The notes: generated by a model not told the origin, from the sequence alone. A DNA stretch of 15,291 bases from an uncultured Clostridia bacterium (GCA_934122035.1 CAKOVP010000031.1:1-15291), one strand, 5' to 3'; shown: positions 1-6,966, counted from the first letter of the stretch. Program-made: numbers and translations.

Positions 1-550
1 ATGCTTTCTATTATGAGGGTGGGGCTAAAAATCCACTAAAGGGCACATCGTTGAAGTTCCTTGTTTGTGCGCGAAATGCCAGTTTTGTGTGCTTTCAGGG
101 AGTAAGGTTTTAGGGTGCTATGTAATGGCATACATACTCTTCCCTATTATCGCGGAGGCTTAAAAATAGATTTACGAATTTTAAGTATAACCTATGAGAT
201 TAAGTTGCAAACTTAAGGTAATAGAGTAGCCTGTCTTGAGTGACAATTTCGGGATTACATTTTTGTATGAAATTATTGTTGCAAAAGGGACTAATCTTAG
301 AAAAGTATTTCAAGGAAAACTTCTAGAATGTTTGTTTCAATCAAGAAACATAGAATTATAGGGATTAAGGTACGGATTTAAGTGGCAATCTGGCATTCCT
401 ATATGGAATATCTGCTTTAAAAGGAAACTGCTGAGAAGTAATTCGAAGTAGCAGATAAAGAAATTAGGCTAGACCTCAAACCGTAAAATTTACTTATAAT
501 TTTACCATCTAAACATATATTTATACAGTGGCATTTTTGTCACTTTTTTA
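1..550 (+). ncRNA. ole: OLE RNA (ornate large extremophilic RNA), 5' end possibly cut by the window edge
   Basis: There is no coding frame here, and the base composition is clearly less AT-rich than the spacers around it. Many local helices can be drawn: 200-206 with 210-216 (closed by ACCT 190-193 with AGGT 216-219), TTCTA 321-325 with TAGAA 351-355 enclosing TGTTTC 333-338 with GAAACA 345-350, ATTCC 395-399 with GGAAT 405-409, and TATCTGCT 409-416 with AGCAGATA 450-457. TGAGG near 14-18 could pair with CCTCA near 473-477 to close the whole fold. Length, position just upstream of an oapA-like gene, and the GGATTTAAGTGGCAATCTGG segment at 374-393 match my memory of OLE RNA (about 600 nt). In Bacillus halodurans, OLE RNA and OapA form a membrane ribonucleoprotein linked to tolerance of cold, short-chain alcohols and Mg2+. 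The assignment is by recognition, not a covariance search. The true 5' end may lie before base 1. Confidence 0.82.
527..550 (+). terminator. Intrinsic terminator at the 3' end of OLE RNA
   Basis: AGTGGCA (527-533), loop TTTT (534-537) and TGTCACT (538-544) form a 7-bp stem with one G-U pair, followed by a T run to about 549. It sits between the last OLE helices and oapA. It would separate the RNA from the gene, or limit read-through into it. Confidence 0.7.
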
Positions 551-602
551 TTAGAAAAGCACATTTAAAAATTTTGAAATAAATTTTTTTACTTTTTACA
601 AT

Positions 603-631
603 TTGTAAAATAAATTTATTATGTGTAATAT
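603..631 (+). promoter_or_regulatory. Possible sigma-A promoter for oapA
   Basis: TTGTAA (603-608), a 17-nt gap and TAATAT (626-631) give a fair sigma-A match between the OLE terminator and oapA. It would start transcription only a few bases before the ribosome site at 644-650, giving a very short lead. The region is so AT-rich that a chance match is possible. Confidence 0.35.
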
Positions 632-643
632 TCTAATTTTTTG

Positions 644-673
644 AAAGGAGAATTAGATACTTAAAATAGTATC
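644..673 (+). promoter_or_regulatory. oapA ribosome site separated from the start by a small hairpin
   Basis: AAAGGAG (644-650) is the only good ribosome site, yet the first ATG of oapA is at 685, 34 bases later. Between them GATACT (656-661) and AGTATC (668-673) form a perfect 6-bp hairpin with loop TAAAAT. If folded, it removes 18 bases and brings the site to about 16 bases from the ATG, or about 10 from an in-frame ATT at 679. Confidence 0.45.
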
Positions 674-684
674 ACAAGATTTAT

Positions 685-1296
685 ATGAATAAAAAAGATT
701 CTGAGCTGAAAACACCTTCCGCTCTAAATGAAAAACAGGTAAAAAATGATAAAAAAAAGGATAATAATAAATCTAAGTCAGATATAAAATGGCTTATTTC
801 TGTTTTTATAATAACATTTGTATTATCTATTACGTTTTCTTTTATATCAACAAATTCAATAACAAAATTATCTATTTTCCCAGCACTTTTAATTTTGCTT
901 TTGGTTATTTTAATTGGTATTGTTTTTGATATAATTGGTGTATCTGTAACTATTGCTAACGAAGAAGAGTTCCATGCAAAGGCTAGTAAAAAAATTTCTG
1001 GTTCTAAAACATCTGTAAAATTAATAAGGAATTCTTCTAAAGTTGCTAATTTCTGTGCTGATATAATTGGTGATATTTGCGGTGTTTTGAGTGGTGCAAT
1101 AAGTGCATTAATTGCTATAAAAATTACTGAGAGTTTAAATTTGTCTTTTAATCTTCAATTTATTATAAGTGCTTTGGTTGCATCTTTAACTGTTACAGGA
1201 AAGGCTTTTGGTAAAAATATTGCAAAAAATAATGCTTCTAAAATAGTTCATATTGTGGCAAATGTACTTAACAAATTGCACTTGAATTTAGACTAA
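685..1296 (+). CDS. oapA: OLE-associated membrane protein OapA
   Basis: A 203-residue protein with a Lys/Asn/Asp-rich, charged N-terminus (residues 1-35) and about four hydrophobic segments (roughly 36-56, 64-90, 124-147, 155-172). It carries the D-x-x-G-x-x-x-T motif I associate with OapA at D82-T89, and a second D-x-x-G region at 126-133. A conserved-looking FHAKAS stretch follows the first at 96-101, and a basic segment lies between the helix pairs (102-120), where nucleic acid contact is plausible. In studied species OapA binds OLE RNA and places it at the membrane; loss makes cells sensitive to cold and ethanol. The gene lies directly downstream of the RNA, as expected. The ATG start has unusual spacing from its ribosome site. 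A strong terminator follows at 1321-1364. Identification rests on motif memory plus the neighbouring RNA. Confidence 0.82.
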   Translation: MNKKDSELKTPSALNEKQVKNDKKKDNNKSKSDIKWLISVFIITFVLSITFSFISTNSITKLSIFPALLILLLVILIGIVFDIIGVSVTIANEEEFHAKASKKISGSKTSVKLIRNSSKVANFCADIIGDICGVLSGAISALIAIKITESLNLSFNLQFIISALVASLTVTGKAFGKNIAKNNASKIVHIVANVLNKLHLNLD

Positions 1297-1320
1297 AAAT
1301 AAACTTTAAAAAAGTTCTAT

Positions 1321-1364
1321 AAAAAAGAGATTTGAACTAAAATTCTGGTTCAAATCTCTTTTTT
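1321..1364 (+). terminator. Strong intrinsic terminator after oapA
   Basis: A 17-bp perfect inverted repeat (1321-1337 with 1348-1364, 10-nt loop) has an A tract on its left and a T tract on its right. It ends oapA on the plus strand. Because of the A/T symmetry it could also stop transcripts arriving on the minus strand from the deacetylase gene. Confidence 0.9.
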
Positions 1365-1540
1365 ATTTAAATATATTTTATTAATAAATTTTTTCATAAG
1401 AAGTCTAAAATTTACTCAAACCTCCCGATATTCTTACACAATTTTTAGATATACTCATAATTATAATAAATGATTACCTAACCTATACTTCGATATACTC
1501 AAATATTAATTTTTCATTTATTAAATATGTTTTAGCCTCT

Positions 1541-2371
1541 TTAATGATACCTTACCACCCTGTATTGTATTTTTATTAAAACTTTTAGCAAAGAGTCATT
1601 TAAAGGATATGATCTATGTAAACCAGATAAGTCTAATGTGCTGCTTAAGTTTATTCTGTTATCAGTTAAGTTTTGTACGTACCCTTTTTCCCATAAGGCT
1701 TCTCTTTCTTCATTTGTATATAGTCCATATGGATATGTGAATACCTTTAGTAGATTTTCGTCTCCTAATTTTTCTCTTAGCTCTGCATAAGCTTGTTCTG
1801 TTTGTTCTACTAATTTTTCTTTTGTTTCGTTATTATATTGTGCGTGTGTGAATCCATGTGAATATATTGAAATTAGTCCACTATCATGCATTTCTTTGGC
1901 TTGTTTCCAAGTGTAATAGCTACTACTTGCACCAACACAATCGTTTATTGCAAATGATGTCATTGGTATGTTGTATTCTTTTGCAAGTTTATAGGCATAT
2001 TCGTAAACCCCTGTATAGCCATCATCAAATGTTATTAAAAAGCTCCATTTGCTAATTGCTTTTTTTCCTTCTTGGTAGTCTACTAAATCTTGGTAACTTA
2101 TTGGTTTGTATCCAAGTTTCATAAGTCCTAATATCTGCTTTTTAAAGTTTTCTTCTGTTGTTTGCATATAGTCGTATTCAATTTGTGATTCATCTTTCAC
2201 TATGTCATGGTATACAAATACTGGTATTTGAAGATTTTTTTCTCCAATATAGTATGTTTTATTTACAGTTGCAACCTCGTATATTATAAATCCAATTATT
2301 GCAAGTACAATAATTAATATTAATGATAAAACTATTTTTTTAGTTTTTCCGCTTCTTTTATTTTCTTCCAT
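1541..2371 (-). CDS. Membrane-anchored polysaccharide deacetylase (NodB/CE4 family)
   Basis: A 276-residue protein with a basic N-terminus and one membrane segment (about 12-31) that leaves the rest outside the cell. The NodB fold is visible. FVYHDI (52-57) precedes motif 1 TFDDG (114-118, catalytic base and metal Asp). Motif 2 SHGFTH (171-176) gives the two metal-binding His, motif 3 is YPYG (213-216), and LHRS (251-254) may supply the C-terminal His. All metal ligands are present, so it is probably active. The family removes acetyl groups from N-acetylglucosamine polymers such as peptidoglycan or PgaB/IcaB-type poly-GlcNAc; the substrate here is unknown. The ATG is backed by AAGGGGAG about 9 bases upstream and a sigma-A promoter at 2402-2430. 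It stands apart from yunB and converges with oapA. Confidence 0.88.
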   Translation of the reverse strand: MEENKRSGKTKKIVLSLILIIVLAIIGFIIYEVATVNKTYYIGEKNLQIPVFVYHDIVKDESQIEYDYMQTTEENFKKQILGLMKLGYKPISYQDLVDYQEGKKAISKWSFLITFDDGYTGVYEYAYKLAKEYNIPMTSFAINDCVGASSSYYTWKQAKEMHDSGLISIYSHGFTHAQYNNETKEKLVEQTEQAYAELREKLGDENLLKVFTYPYGLYTNEEREALWEKGYVQNLTDNRINLSSTLDLSGLHRSYPLNDSLLKVLIKIQYRVVRYH

Positions 2372-2401
2372 TACTATTACTCCCCTTAATCTCTGTATGA
2401 G

Positions 2402-2430
2402 ATTATATAGTAGTTCTACATTTTTTTCAA
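2402..2430 (-). promoter_or_regulatory. Sigma-A promoter of the deacetylase gene
   Basis: On the minus strand TTGAAA (2430-2425), exactly 17 bases, then TATAAT (2407-2402), about 30 bases before the ATG at 2371. Near-consensus and well placed. Confidence 0.75.
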
Positions 2431-2483
2431 GACTTTTTAATTAATAACCATAAAATTCATACCTCGTATAAATTTTATTTAAC

Positions 2484-2538
2484 TTTTCACTGGGCTACTA
2501 AAAATGCAATATTTTTTAGTAGCCTTACTGGGTGAAAA
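2484..2538 (-). terminator. Two-tier inverted repeat downstream of yunB, probable terminator
   Basis: The inner stem is 12 bp (2493-2504 with 2513-2524, 8-nt loop). An outer 7-bp stem (TTTTCAC 2484-2490 with GTGAAAA 2532-2538) is joined by unequal bulges of 2 and 7 bases. It lies 96 bases after the yunB stop. The T tract after it is poor on both strands, so termination is likely but the outer arms suggest an added RNA fold. Confidence 0.55.
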
Positions 2539-2633
2539 TGCATTTTTCAATAAAATTAACTTTTTCAATTTACTTTCTTCTTATCTTGCTATTTGTTTTA
2601 CGCCTATTATTTTAAAGCATTAACTTTCTGTCT

Positions 2634-3347
2634 TTAATCTATTAATGATTTGCTATCTCCTACTGGATCTGTTGATTGTATGTTGTAATACGAGTCTGGT
2701 ACATTTCCAACTATTACAGATTCTGCAATTAATATTTGATTTGTTATTTTTTGTTTTATTGTGCTGTATGGAGTTAATATTGTTGCTTCACAGTCCAAGC
2801 TTAAGTATATTCTATGTAGTGTTTGGTTTATACCTTGTGCCGTAAATTGCGACTCTAATGTTGTATCTACATTCCCTATGTTTGCAATCTTTACATGCAT
2901 TTTGGGTCCTGTTGCAGATAACATTTTTAGACCCAATATGCTTCCTAAATATATTGATATGTTGCTGTTGTTTTCTTTTTTAAACTCCTCTATTATTTTT
3001 AGAGGTATATCGGAAGTTAGCTCATTTACACTTTTTATGTTTGTTTGAAGCATTTTTATATTGCCGTCGGAATCTCTTATAATTGTAATTATATCTTCGT
3101 ATTTATAGTTATTCATTATCACTGATGCCTGTTCATTTGCAATTTTGCTTGCTATGTTTTTTGCATTGTCTTTGCACTGCTCTTCTATTATTGGATTTAT
3201 AGCCTTTACAATTATGCTATATGTAAAAACTGCTACAACTATTACAATAATAATATTTACAAAAATATTATTTGAGCAATTTCTATTATTACTGAATAAT
3301 TGTGGCAGTTTTATTCTATCTCTTGAATATATTTTTTCTATTCGCAT
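2634..3347 (-). CDS. yunB: Sporulation protein YunB
   Basis: A 237-residue protein with a cytoplasmic basic N-terminus, one membrane segment (about 28-48) and an extracytoplasmic domain. After the helix come the family-typical INPIIEEQCKDNAKNIAS stretch (50-67) and later the LGSILGLKMLSATGPKM stretch, which I recognise from YunB. In Bacillus subtilis YunB is made in the mother cell under sigma-E and is needed for full spore formation; its exact biochemical role is not known. The start ATG follows AAAGGGAAATAAA, a fair ribosome site. The gene lies 148 bases behind sipL in the same direction, and a possible sigma-E promoter is in that gap. Length agrees with the family. Confidence 0.9.
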   Translation of the reverse strand: MRIEKIYSRDRIKLPQLFSNNRNCSNNIFVNIIIVIVVAVFTYSIIVKAINPIIEEQCKDNAKNIASKIANEQASVIMNNYKYEDIITIIRDSDGNIKMLQTNIKSVNELTSDIPLKIIEEFKKENNSNISIYLGSILGLKMLSATGPKMHVKIANIGNVDTTLESQFTAQGINQTLHRIYLSLDCEATILTPYSTIKQKITNQILIAESVIVGNVPDSYYNIQSTDPVGDSKSLID

Positions 3348-3382
3348 TTTATTTCCCTTTTTTCAAAGTATAAATAATTACT

Positions 3383-3412
3383 ATTCTTATGTTTATATTA
3401 CTTACAAATTAT
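3383..3412 (-). promoter_or_regulatory. Possible sigma-E promoter of yunB
   Basis: Minus strand ATAATTT (3412-3406), 14 bases, then CATAAGAAT (3391-3383), resembling the sigma-E pattern (ATATT-like -35, CATACAAT-like -10, 14-15 base gap). It starts about 36 bases before the yunB ATG. Expected biologically, but AT-rich DNA gives many chance matches. Confidence 0.35.
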
Positions 3413-3495
3413 TATAATTTATATTGCATTTTCCTTTTATCTAGGTACAAATAATTTTGCTTCATCGCACTTATGCATTACTGTCCTTGTTATTT

Positions 3496-5016
3496 CTATC
3501 TTGGTATAAATAATTGTTGGCCTTGCATTACATTCTCTGTTTTATCTATGTTATTTACTTTTGCAATTTCATCTACTGTGCTTCCAAATCTTTTAGCTAT
3601 ATTCCATAGTGTATCTCCAGTTCTTGTGTAATATATAACTATGCTGTATGTTTCTTTTGTTTTTCCTTCTTCTTCTGTTATGTTTTCTATTATGTTTATG
3701 TTGCTTTCTTTTACAAGATTTACATCAAAATTAAAGCTCATATTTGTGTCTATTGTTCCATCTGGCATTACTACAAAGTCTTTCTTGCTTATTTCTATTT
3801 GTGTATTTATTTTTGATTTTGAAGTAACCTGAGGAATACTTGCAGTATATTCAAATGGTTCTACTATGTTTTTTACTGCAATGCTGGAAGTGTCTGCTTT
3901 AGCGTAAAGAAAACCTAAATTAACATCTCCTTTATATATAATTCTTCCATCTTCTATCTGAGTAGATAATATTACAGGATTTACTTCTACATCATATATT
4001 TTACAATTTGCAACTTCTATATTCTCTTGTTTTCTTAATACATACTCTTGTTTAAAACTTGTTTTTTCTAACATTAGTTTTACATTTTTTTGAGTAAAGC
4101 TTAACTCTTCTGTTTTGCTGTATAAGTCTTCTATCATATTTATTGTTTGCTTTTTATATACAAATCCTTGTACTTCTATTTCCGCTTCTAAATAAATTGA
4201 ATGTTCTTCTACATTGTTTGGCTTTACTATTATATTTTTAATTTCATATGTTAAATCGCTTATGTCGTCTTCTGCAACGTCTTGAATATCTATAAATCCC
4301 ATTATTGGAATGTTTGCAGTTATCGTGTTTATTCTATTATCTTCTGTTAAGTACATTATTTTAAATACTGTGTCTGCTTTTGATAGTACTTTGTTATAAC
4401 TTATTTTACTTTCTTTATTTTCTATTGTTACACTTGCTCTCATTATTTCTGCTAAATTGTCTATATTTTCTATGTTTACTGTATCTTTTGCATATATTCT
4501 TGTGTTTCCACTTCCTACTAATGTATTTACGGCAATATTTTGCTTTAATAATTGAACATCTCTGCAGTCTTCTATTTTATCTATGTATTCTATGTTTTCT
4601 TTTGAATATACCGTGATGCTTACTTCCATATTTGCTCTTAAGTTAATTTTTCTTCCATTTATTATTTTGCAGTCTATGCTAAGCAGATTTACACTGCATT
4701 CAACATTCATACTACTTGTAAGTTCTTTTATTTCTATTGTTTTAGAAAACTCTATATTTGTATTTATTGCTCTTATGCTAGATTTTTCGTCATCTGCAAT
4801 ATAGATTATATACGCATTTACTCCTCCTTCTATTTTAAGTTTTCCTTCTTGAATTTCTTTTCTATATATGCATACATTTCCATTTGTAGAAACTGTGCTT
4901 AATATGTCTGGCTTTATATCTGGTACTATTTCGTCTCCTTCTGCAATTATTTTTTCAGTTTTTTGTCCCACTATTTTGTTCACGCATAAATTATTTTTAG
5001 ATGTTTTGACTGTCAT
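3496..5016 (-). CDS. sipL: SipL-type spore coat morphogenetic protein (SPOCS/DUF3794 repeats and LysM)
   Basis: A 506-residue soluble protein with no signal peptide. Three SPOCS (DUF3794)-like blocks can be seen: about 30-110 (starting VPDIKPDILS), about 188-260, and about 325-395 (GDVNLGFLYAK). A C-terminal LysM follows at about 458-506 (GDTLWNIAKRFGSTVDEI...). This architecture and length match Clostridioides difficile SipL, whose LysM region binds the coat ATPase SpoIVA on the forespore surface and is required for coat assembly; it is the clostridial counterpart of SpoVID. The ATG is preceded by a perfect AAGGAGGA (5035-5028) about 11 bases away. Neighbours yunB and veg fit a sporulation-linked locus. 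A general LysM/DUF3794 protein is the only alternative. Confidence 0.88.
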   Translation of the reverse strand: MTVKTSKNNLCVNKIVGQKTEKIIAEGDEIVPDIKPDILSTVSTNGNVCIYRKEIQEGKLKIEGGVNAYIIYIADDEKSSIRAINTNIEFSKTIEIKELTSSMNVECSVNLLSIDCKIINGRKINLRANMEVSITVYSKENIEYIDKIEDCRDVQLLKQNIAVNTLVGSGNTRIYAKDTVNIENIDNLAEIMRASVTIENKESKISYNKVLSKADTVFKIMYLTEDNRINTITANIPIMGFIDIQDVAEDDISDLTYEIKNIIVKPNNVEEHSIYLEAEIEVQGFVYKKQTINMIEDLYSKTEELSFTQKNVKLMLEKTSFKQEYVLRKQENIEVANCKIYDVEVNPVILSTQIEDGRIIYKGDVNLGFLYAKADTSSIAVKNIVEPFEYTASIPQVTSKSKINTQIEISKKDFVVMPDGTIDTNMSFNFDVNLVKESNINIIENITEEEGKTKETYSIVIYYTRTGDTLWNIAKRFGSTVDEIAKVNNIDKTENVMQGQQLFIPR

Positions 5017-5091
5017 CTTAATTTTATTCCTCCTTCTTCACCTTCGCATAAATTTATTTGAAAAATAATTTTAATTGGCTATTATATAAAA

Positions 5092-5120
5092 TGTTTTATG
5101 CACTGCAAAAATGCATATTT
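5092..5120 (-). promoter_or_regulatory. Possible promoter of sipL (sigma-E-like, overlapping a sigma-A-like match)
   Basis: Minus strand AAATATG (5120-5114), 13 bases, then CATAAAACA (5100-5092) looks sigma-E-like, as expected for sipL. An overlapping sigma-A-like pair, TTGCAG (5108-5103) and TATAAT (5086-5081) with a 16-base gap, is also present. Which is used cannot be decided from sequence. Confidence 0.3.
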
Positions 5121-5206
5121 TCTTCTTAATTTAAAATCCAATTTTTCAAATTTTACCTTTTTTATAACTTATGCAATATTAATCTATATTAGAACAATGA
5201 AGGCAC

Positions 5207-5234
5207 AAAAAAAATTCCTACAAAATAGGAATTT
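5207..5234 (-). terminator. Intrinsic terminator of veg
   Basis: A 9-bp stem (5226-5234 with 5212-5220) with loop 5221-5225 is followed on the minus strand by an unbroken T run (A run 5207-5214 on the plus strand), directly behind the veg stop. Confidence 0.88.
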
Positions 5235-5239
5235 TTATT

Positions 5240-5545
5240 TTATCTAATATCATATTCTTTTCTCTTTTTTTGTCCTTGTGCTTCCGGTGGAACTATAGAA
5301 CTGTATTCCTTTCCATCGAAAACTTGAAGTTCAACTGTTCTTGTTAGTAAGTCTGTGTAACTATAAGTTACATTTCTTTGGTTCTCATCATACTTAACAA
5401 TAAAAATGCTTGGATATGCTTTTTCTAGTGTGGCTTCTTTTTCAAATGGTCTGTTCCTTCCTAAAGACCCCTTTATTATAATTTTTTGTCCAATTTTTTG
5501 GTTAAGGTCTGTCTTTAGATTTGCAATGTCATTTTGATAAATCAT
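5240..5545 (-). CDS. veg: Veg family protein
   Basis: A 101-residue soluble protein that lines up with Bacillus subtilis Veg (86 residues). It shows the shared pattern of an N-terminal helix (DIANLKTDLNQKIGQKI), a glycine/arginine turn (GSLGRNR), then YPSIFIV and VTYSYTDLLTRTVEL. The C-terminal tail (about 85-101, rich in Lys/Gln/Glu) is longer than in Bacillus. Veg is a small, very highly expressed protein; in B. subtilis it promotes biofilm gene expression by opposing SinR and has been linked to spore outgrowth. No other start is in frame, and AAAGGAG lies 12 bases before the ATG. It has its own near-consensus promoter and terminator, so it forms a single-gene unit. Confidence 0.92.
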   Translation of the reverse strand: MIYQNDIANLKTDLNQKIGQKIIIKGSLGRNRPFEKEATLEKAYPSIFIVKYDENQRNVTYSYTDLLTRTVELQVFDGKEYSSIVPPEAQGQKKRKEYDIR

Positions 5546-5575
5546 TGTATTCCATCACTCCTTTAAGATGTGCTT

Positions 5576-5604
5576 ATTATACCATTTTTTACAAAATTAG
5601 TCAA
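5576..5604 (-). promoter_or_regulatory. Strong sigma-A promoter of veg
   Basis: Minus strand TTGACT (5604-5599), exactly 17 bases, then TATAAT (5581-5576). This is the best sigma-A match in the window, about 31 bases before the start codon. It parallels the famously strong veg promoter of B. subtilis. Confidence 0.92.
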
Positions 5605-5624
5605 AAACCGACAAGCATAAGCAA

Positions 5625-5661
5625 AACCGTGTAACAGTTTAATTAAAGCCGTTTCACGGTT
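5625..5661 (-). terminator. 37-base imperfect palindrome between the glucosaminidase and veg
   Basis: AACCGTG (5625-5631) pairs with CACGGTT (5655-5661), and the interior is also self-complementary around TTAATTAA, broken only by a T-T and an A-C mismatch. It follows the glucosaminidase stop by 25 bases. On the minus strand only a short TTTT follows, so it is a likely but weak terminator. It could also be a protein-binding site just upstream of the veg -35. Confidence 0.55.
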
Positions 5662-5686
5662 ATTTTTATCAATTATTACAATTATA

Positions 5687-6418
5687 TTACATTTTATTAT
5701 ATAAGTACTTCATCCATTTATATACAGCATTTTTCCAGTTAGAATCTGTTGCATAGTGTTTGTTTACACCTGTTACATTTGCACCATTATAATGACTTCC
5801 AGATGCTGTTTCTCCATTATAAATAGGAGTTCCTTTAGGATTTAGATAGTATTTAGTAAACACTCTTGCAAGTAAGTCTATAGATTCTGAATATGAACTA
5901 AATACATATGCATTTCCAGATGGGTCTCTATCGTATGCTCCATATCCAAATAAATTCTTTTTATTTTTAGACATTGCAGATGTTCCCCACGCACTTTCGT
6001 GAATTGCGACTGATGCTAAAAATATTCCATTTATGTTATATTGTTGTTCTGCGTAGTAAAAATATTTTGCATTATCTTTAAACACATTATTTTTATCTTG
6101 AGATTCATTTTCAAATAGTTTTTCAAATTGTTCTAAAGATGCTCCACTTGGTGTGTTTAGTGCCATGTCGAAGCTTAATTTAGATCTTAACTGCGATGCC
6201 GTATAGGTATTATTGTTTGCTGTTTGTTCTTGATTAGGATTGTTTTTAGTTAGGCAATCCTTTTTTACCCAGCCAGAATATGTGGTATATTCTATTTTGT
6301 ACCAATCCTTTTCTATTTCTAGAACTTTTACTTCATCATCTTTTTTTAGTGTAAGTATTTTTTCTGCATTTGCATCTGGCAAATTTCTTACTGGTAAATC
6401 ACTAGATGTTACATACAT
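5687..6418 (-). CDS. 3' part of a frameshifted cell-wall N-acetylglucosaminidase (SH3b + glucosaminidase)
   Basis: Counted from the first ATG this is 243 residues: a bacterial SH3 domain (about 1-58, VRNLP, GWVKKDCL), a short Asn/Gln linker, and a LytG/Mannosyl-glycoprotein-type glucosaminidase domain (about 75-243). The catalytic Glu is E141 in AIHESAWGTS, and NLFGYGAYD follows at 155-163. Such enzymes cut the glycan backbone of peptidoglycan. The ATG has no ribosome site. The frame stays open upstream to about 6530 and there encodes QIVKASVNKIVQIGTG, the normal end of a G5 domain. The domain therefore belongs to the same protein as the segment at 6480-6944, and one base too many near 6506 separates the halves. 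As the sequence stands, this half would be translated poorly or not at all. Confidence 0.82.
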   Translation of the reverse strand: MYVTSSDLPVRNLPDANAEKILTLKKDDEVKVLEIEKDWYKIEYTTYSGWVKKDCLTKNNPNQEQTANNNTYTASQLRSKLSFDMALNTPSGASLEQFEKLFENESQDKNNVFKDNAKYFYYAEQQYNINGIFLASVAIHESAWGTSAMSKNKKNLFGYGAYDRDPSGNAYVFSSYSESIDLLARVFTKYYLNPKGTPIYNGETASGSHYNGANVTGVNKHYATDSNWKNAVYKWMKYLYNKM

Positions 6419-6479
6419 TGTATCATTTTTAGAAACCGTGTATTTTAGGTAAGAAGGTCCTGTTCCAATTTGTACAATT

Positions 6480-6944
6480 TTATTTACAGAAGCTTTTACA
6501 ATTTGACTTCCGTACCGCTTCGTCGCTTACTAGTTCTTCATTTTTGTATGTTCTTTTTTTAGTTATATTTTGTTTTCCGTCTATTCCATCTTGTATAACT
6601 TGCATTGTTCCTGTTGCAATTTTGCTGCTTTGTTCATACTTTGTTGTAAATTCTAAATCTATTTCTTCTACATAAAGTTCCTCTGTTATTTTGTCTTTTG
6701 TGTTGTTTTCTATAATGCTTTTTAGTGTTTCTATGTCATTTTCTGTATTTAAGTTGTGCATACTAGTTTTTCTTGTCATTCCAGCTGGCTCTGCTACAAC
6801 TTCTGATGTTACAGTATATTTTTTATTTAAAATACTTACTACGCCAAAAGTTAAAGCTATTGTGGCAAGTACAGTACAAGCTATACTTACCTTATAGCTT
6901 TTTTTCATTATTTTATTAATTTTTCTTAATTGTTTTATTTTCAT
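6480..6944 (-). CDS. 5' part of the same gene: membrane anchor + G5 domain, ends early by frameshift
   Basis: From ATG 6944 the frame encodes about 154 residues: a basic N-terminus, one membrane segment (about residues 20-37, ACTVLATIALTFGVVSIL) and most of a G5 domain (TGTMQVIQDGIDGKQNITKK..., EELVSDEAV). It then runs into a nonsense tail RKSNCKSFCK. Removing a single base (plus-strand A6506) turns that tail into RKQIVKASVNK and joins the frame to the SH3b/glucosaminidase half, giving one protein of about 420 residues. The longer frame starting at 6983 is rejected: a sigma-A promoter lies at 6967-6995 and AGGAAGGG sits 8 bases before 6944. G5 domains are thought to bind N-acetylglucosamine-containing cell-wall material. 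Without the second half this would be a non-catalytic membrane stub. Confidence 0.8.
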   Translation of the reverse strand: MKIKQLRKINKIMKKSYKVSIACTVLATIALTFGVVSILNKKYTVTSEVVAEPAGMTRKTSMHNLNTENDIETLKSIIENNTKDKITEELYVEEIDLEFTTKYEQSSKIATGTMQVIQDGIDGKQNITKKRTYKNEELVSDEAVRKSNCKSFCK

Positions 6945-6966
6945 TAGTATGCCCTTCCTAATAAAT

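Noticed and set aside
1..530. Region 1-530 as tmRNA or RNase P RNA
   Set aside because: No tag-peptide frame or tRNA-like ends for tmRNA, and none of the universally kept RNase P blocks (such as GAGGAAAGTCC) is visible. The oapA neighbour explains it better as OLE RNA.
2484..2538. Inverted repeat as ends of an insertion sequence or MITE
   Set aside because: The total is only 55 bases, with no transposase and no target duplication visible.
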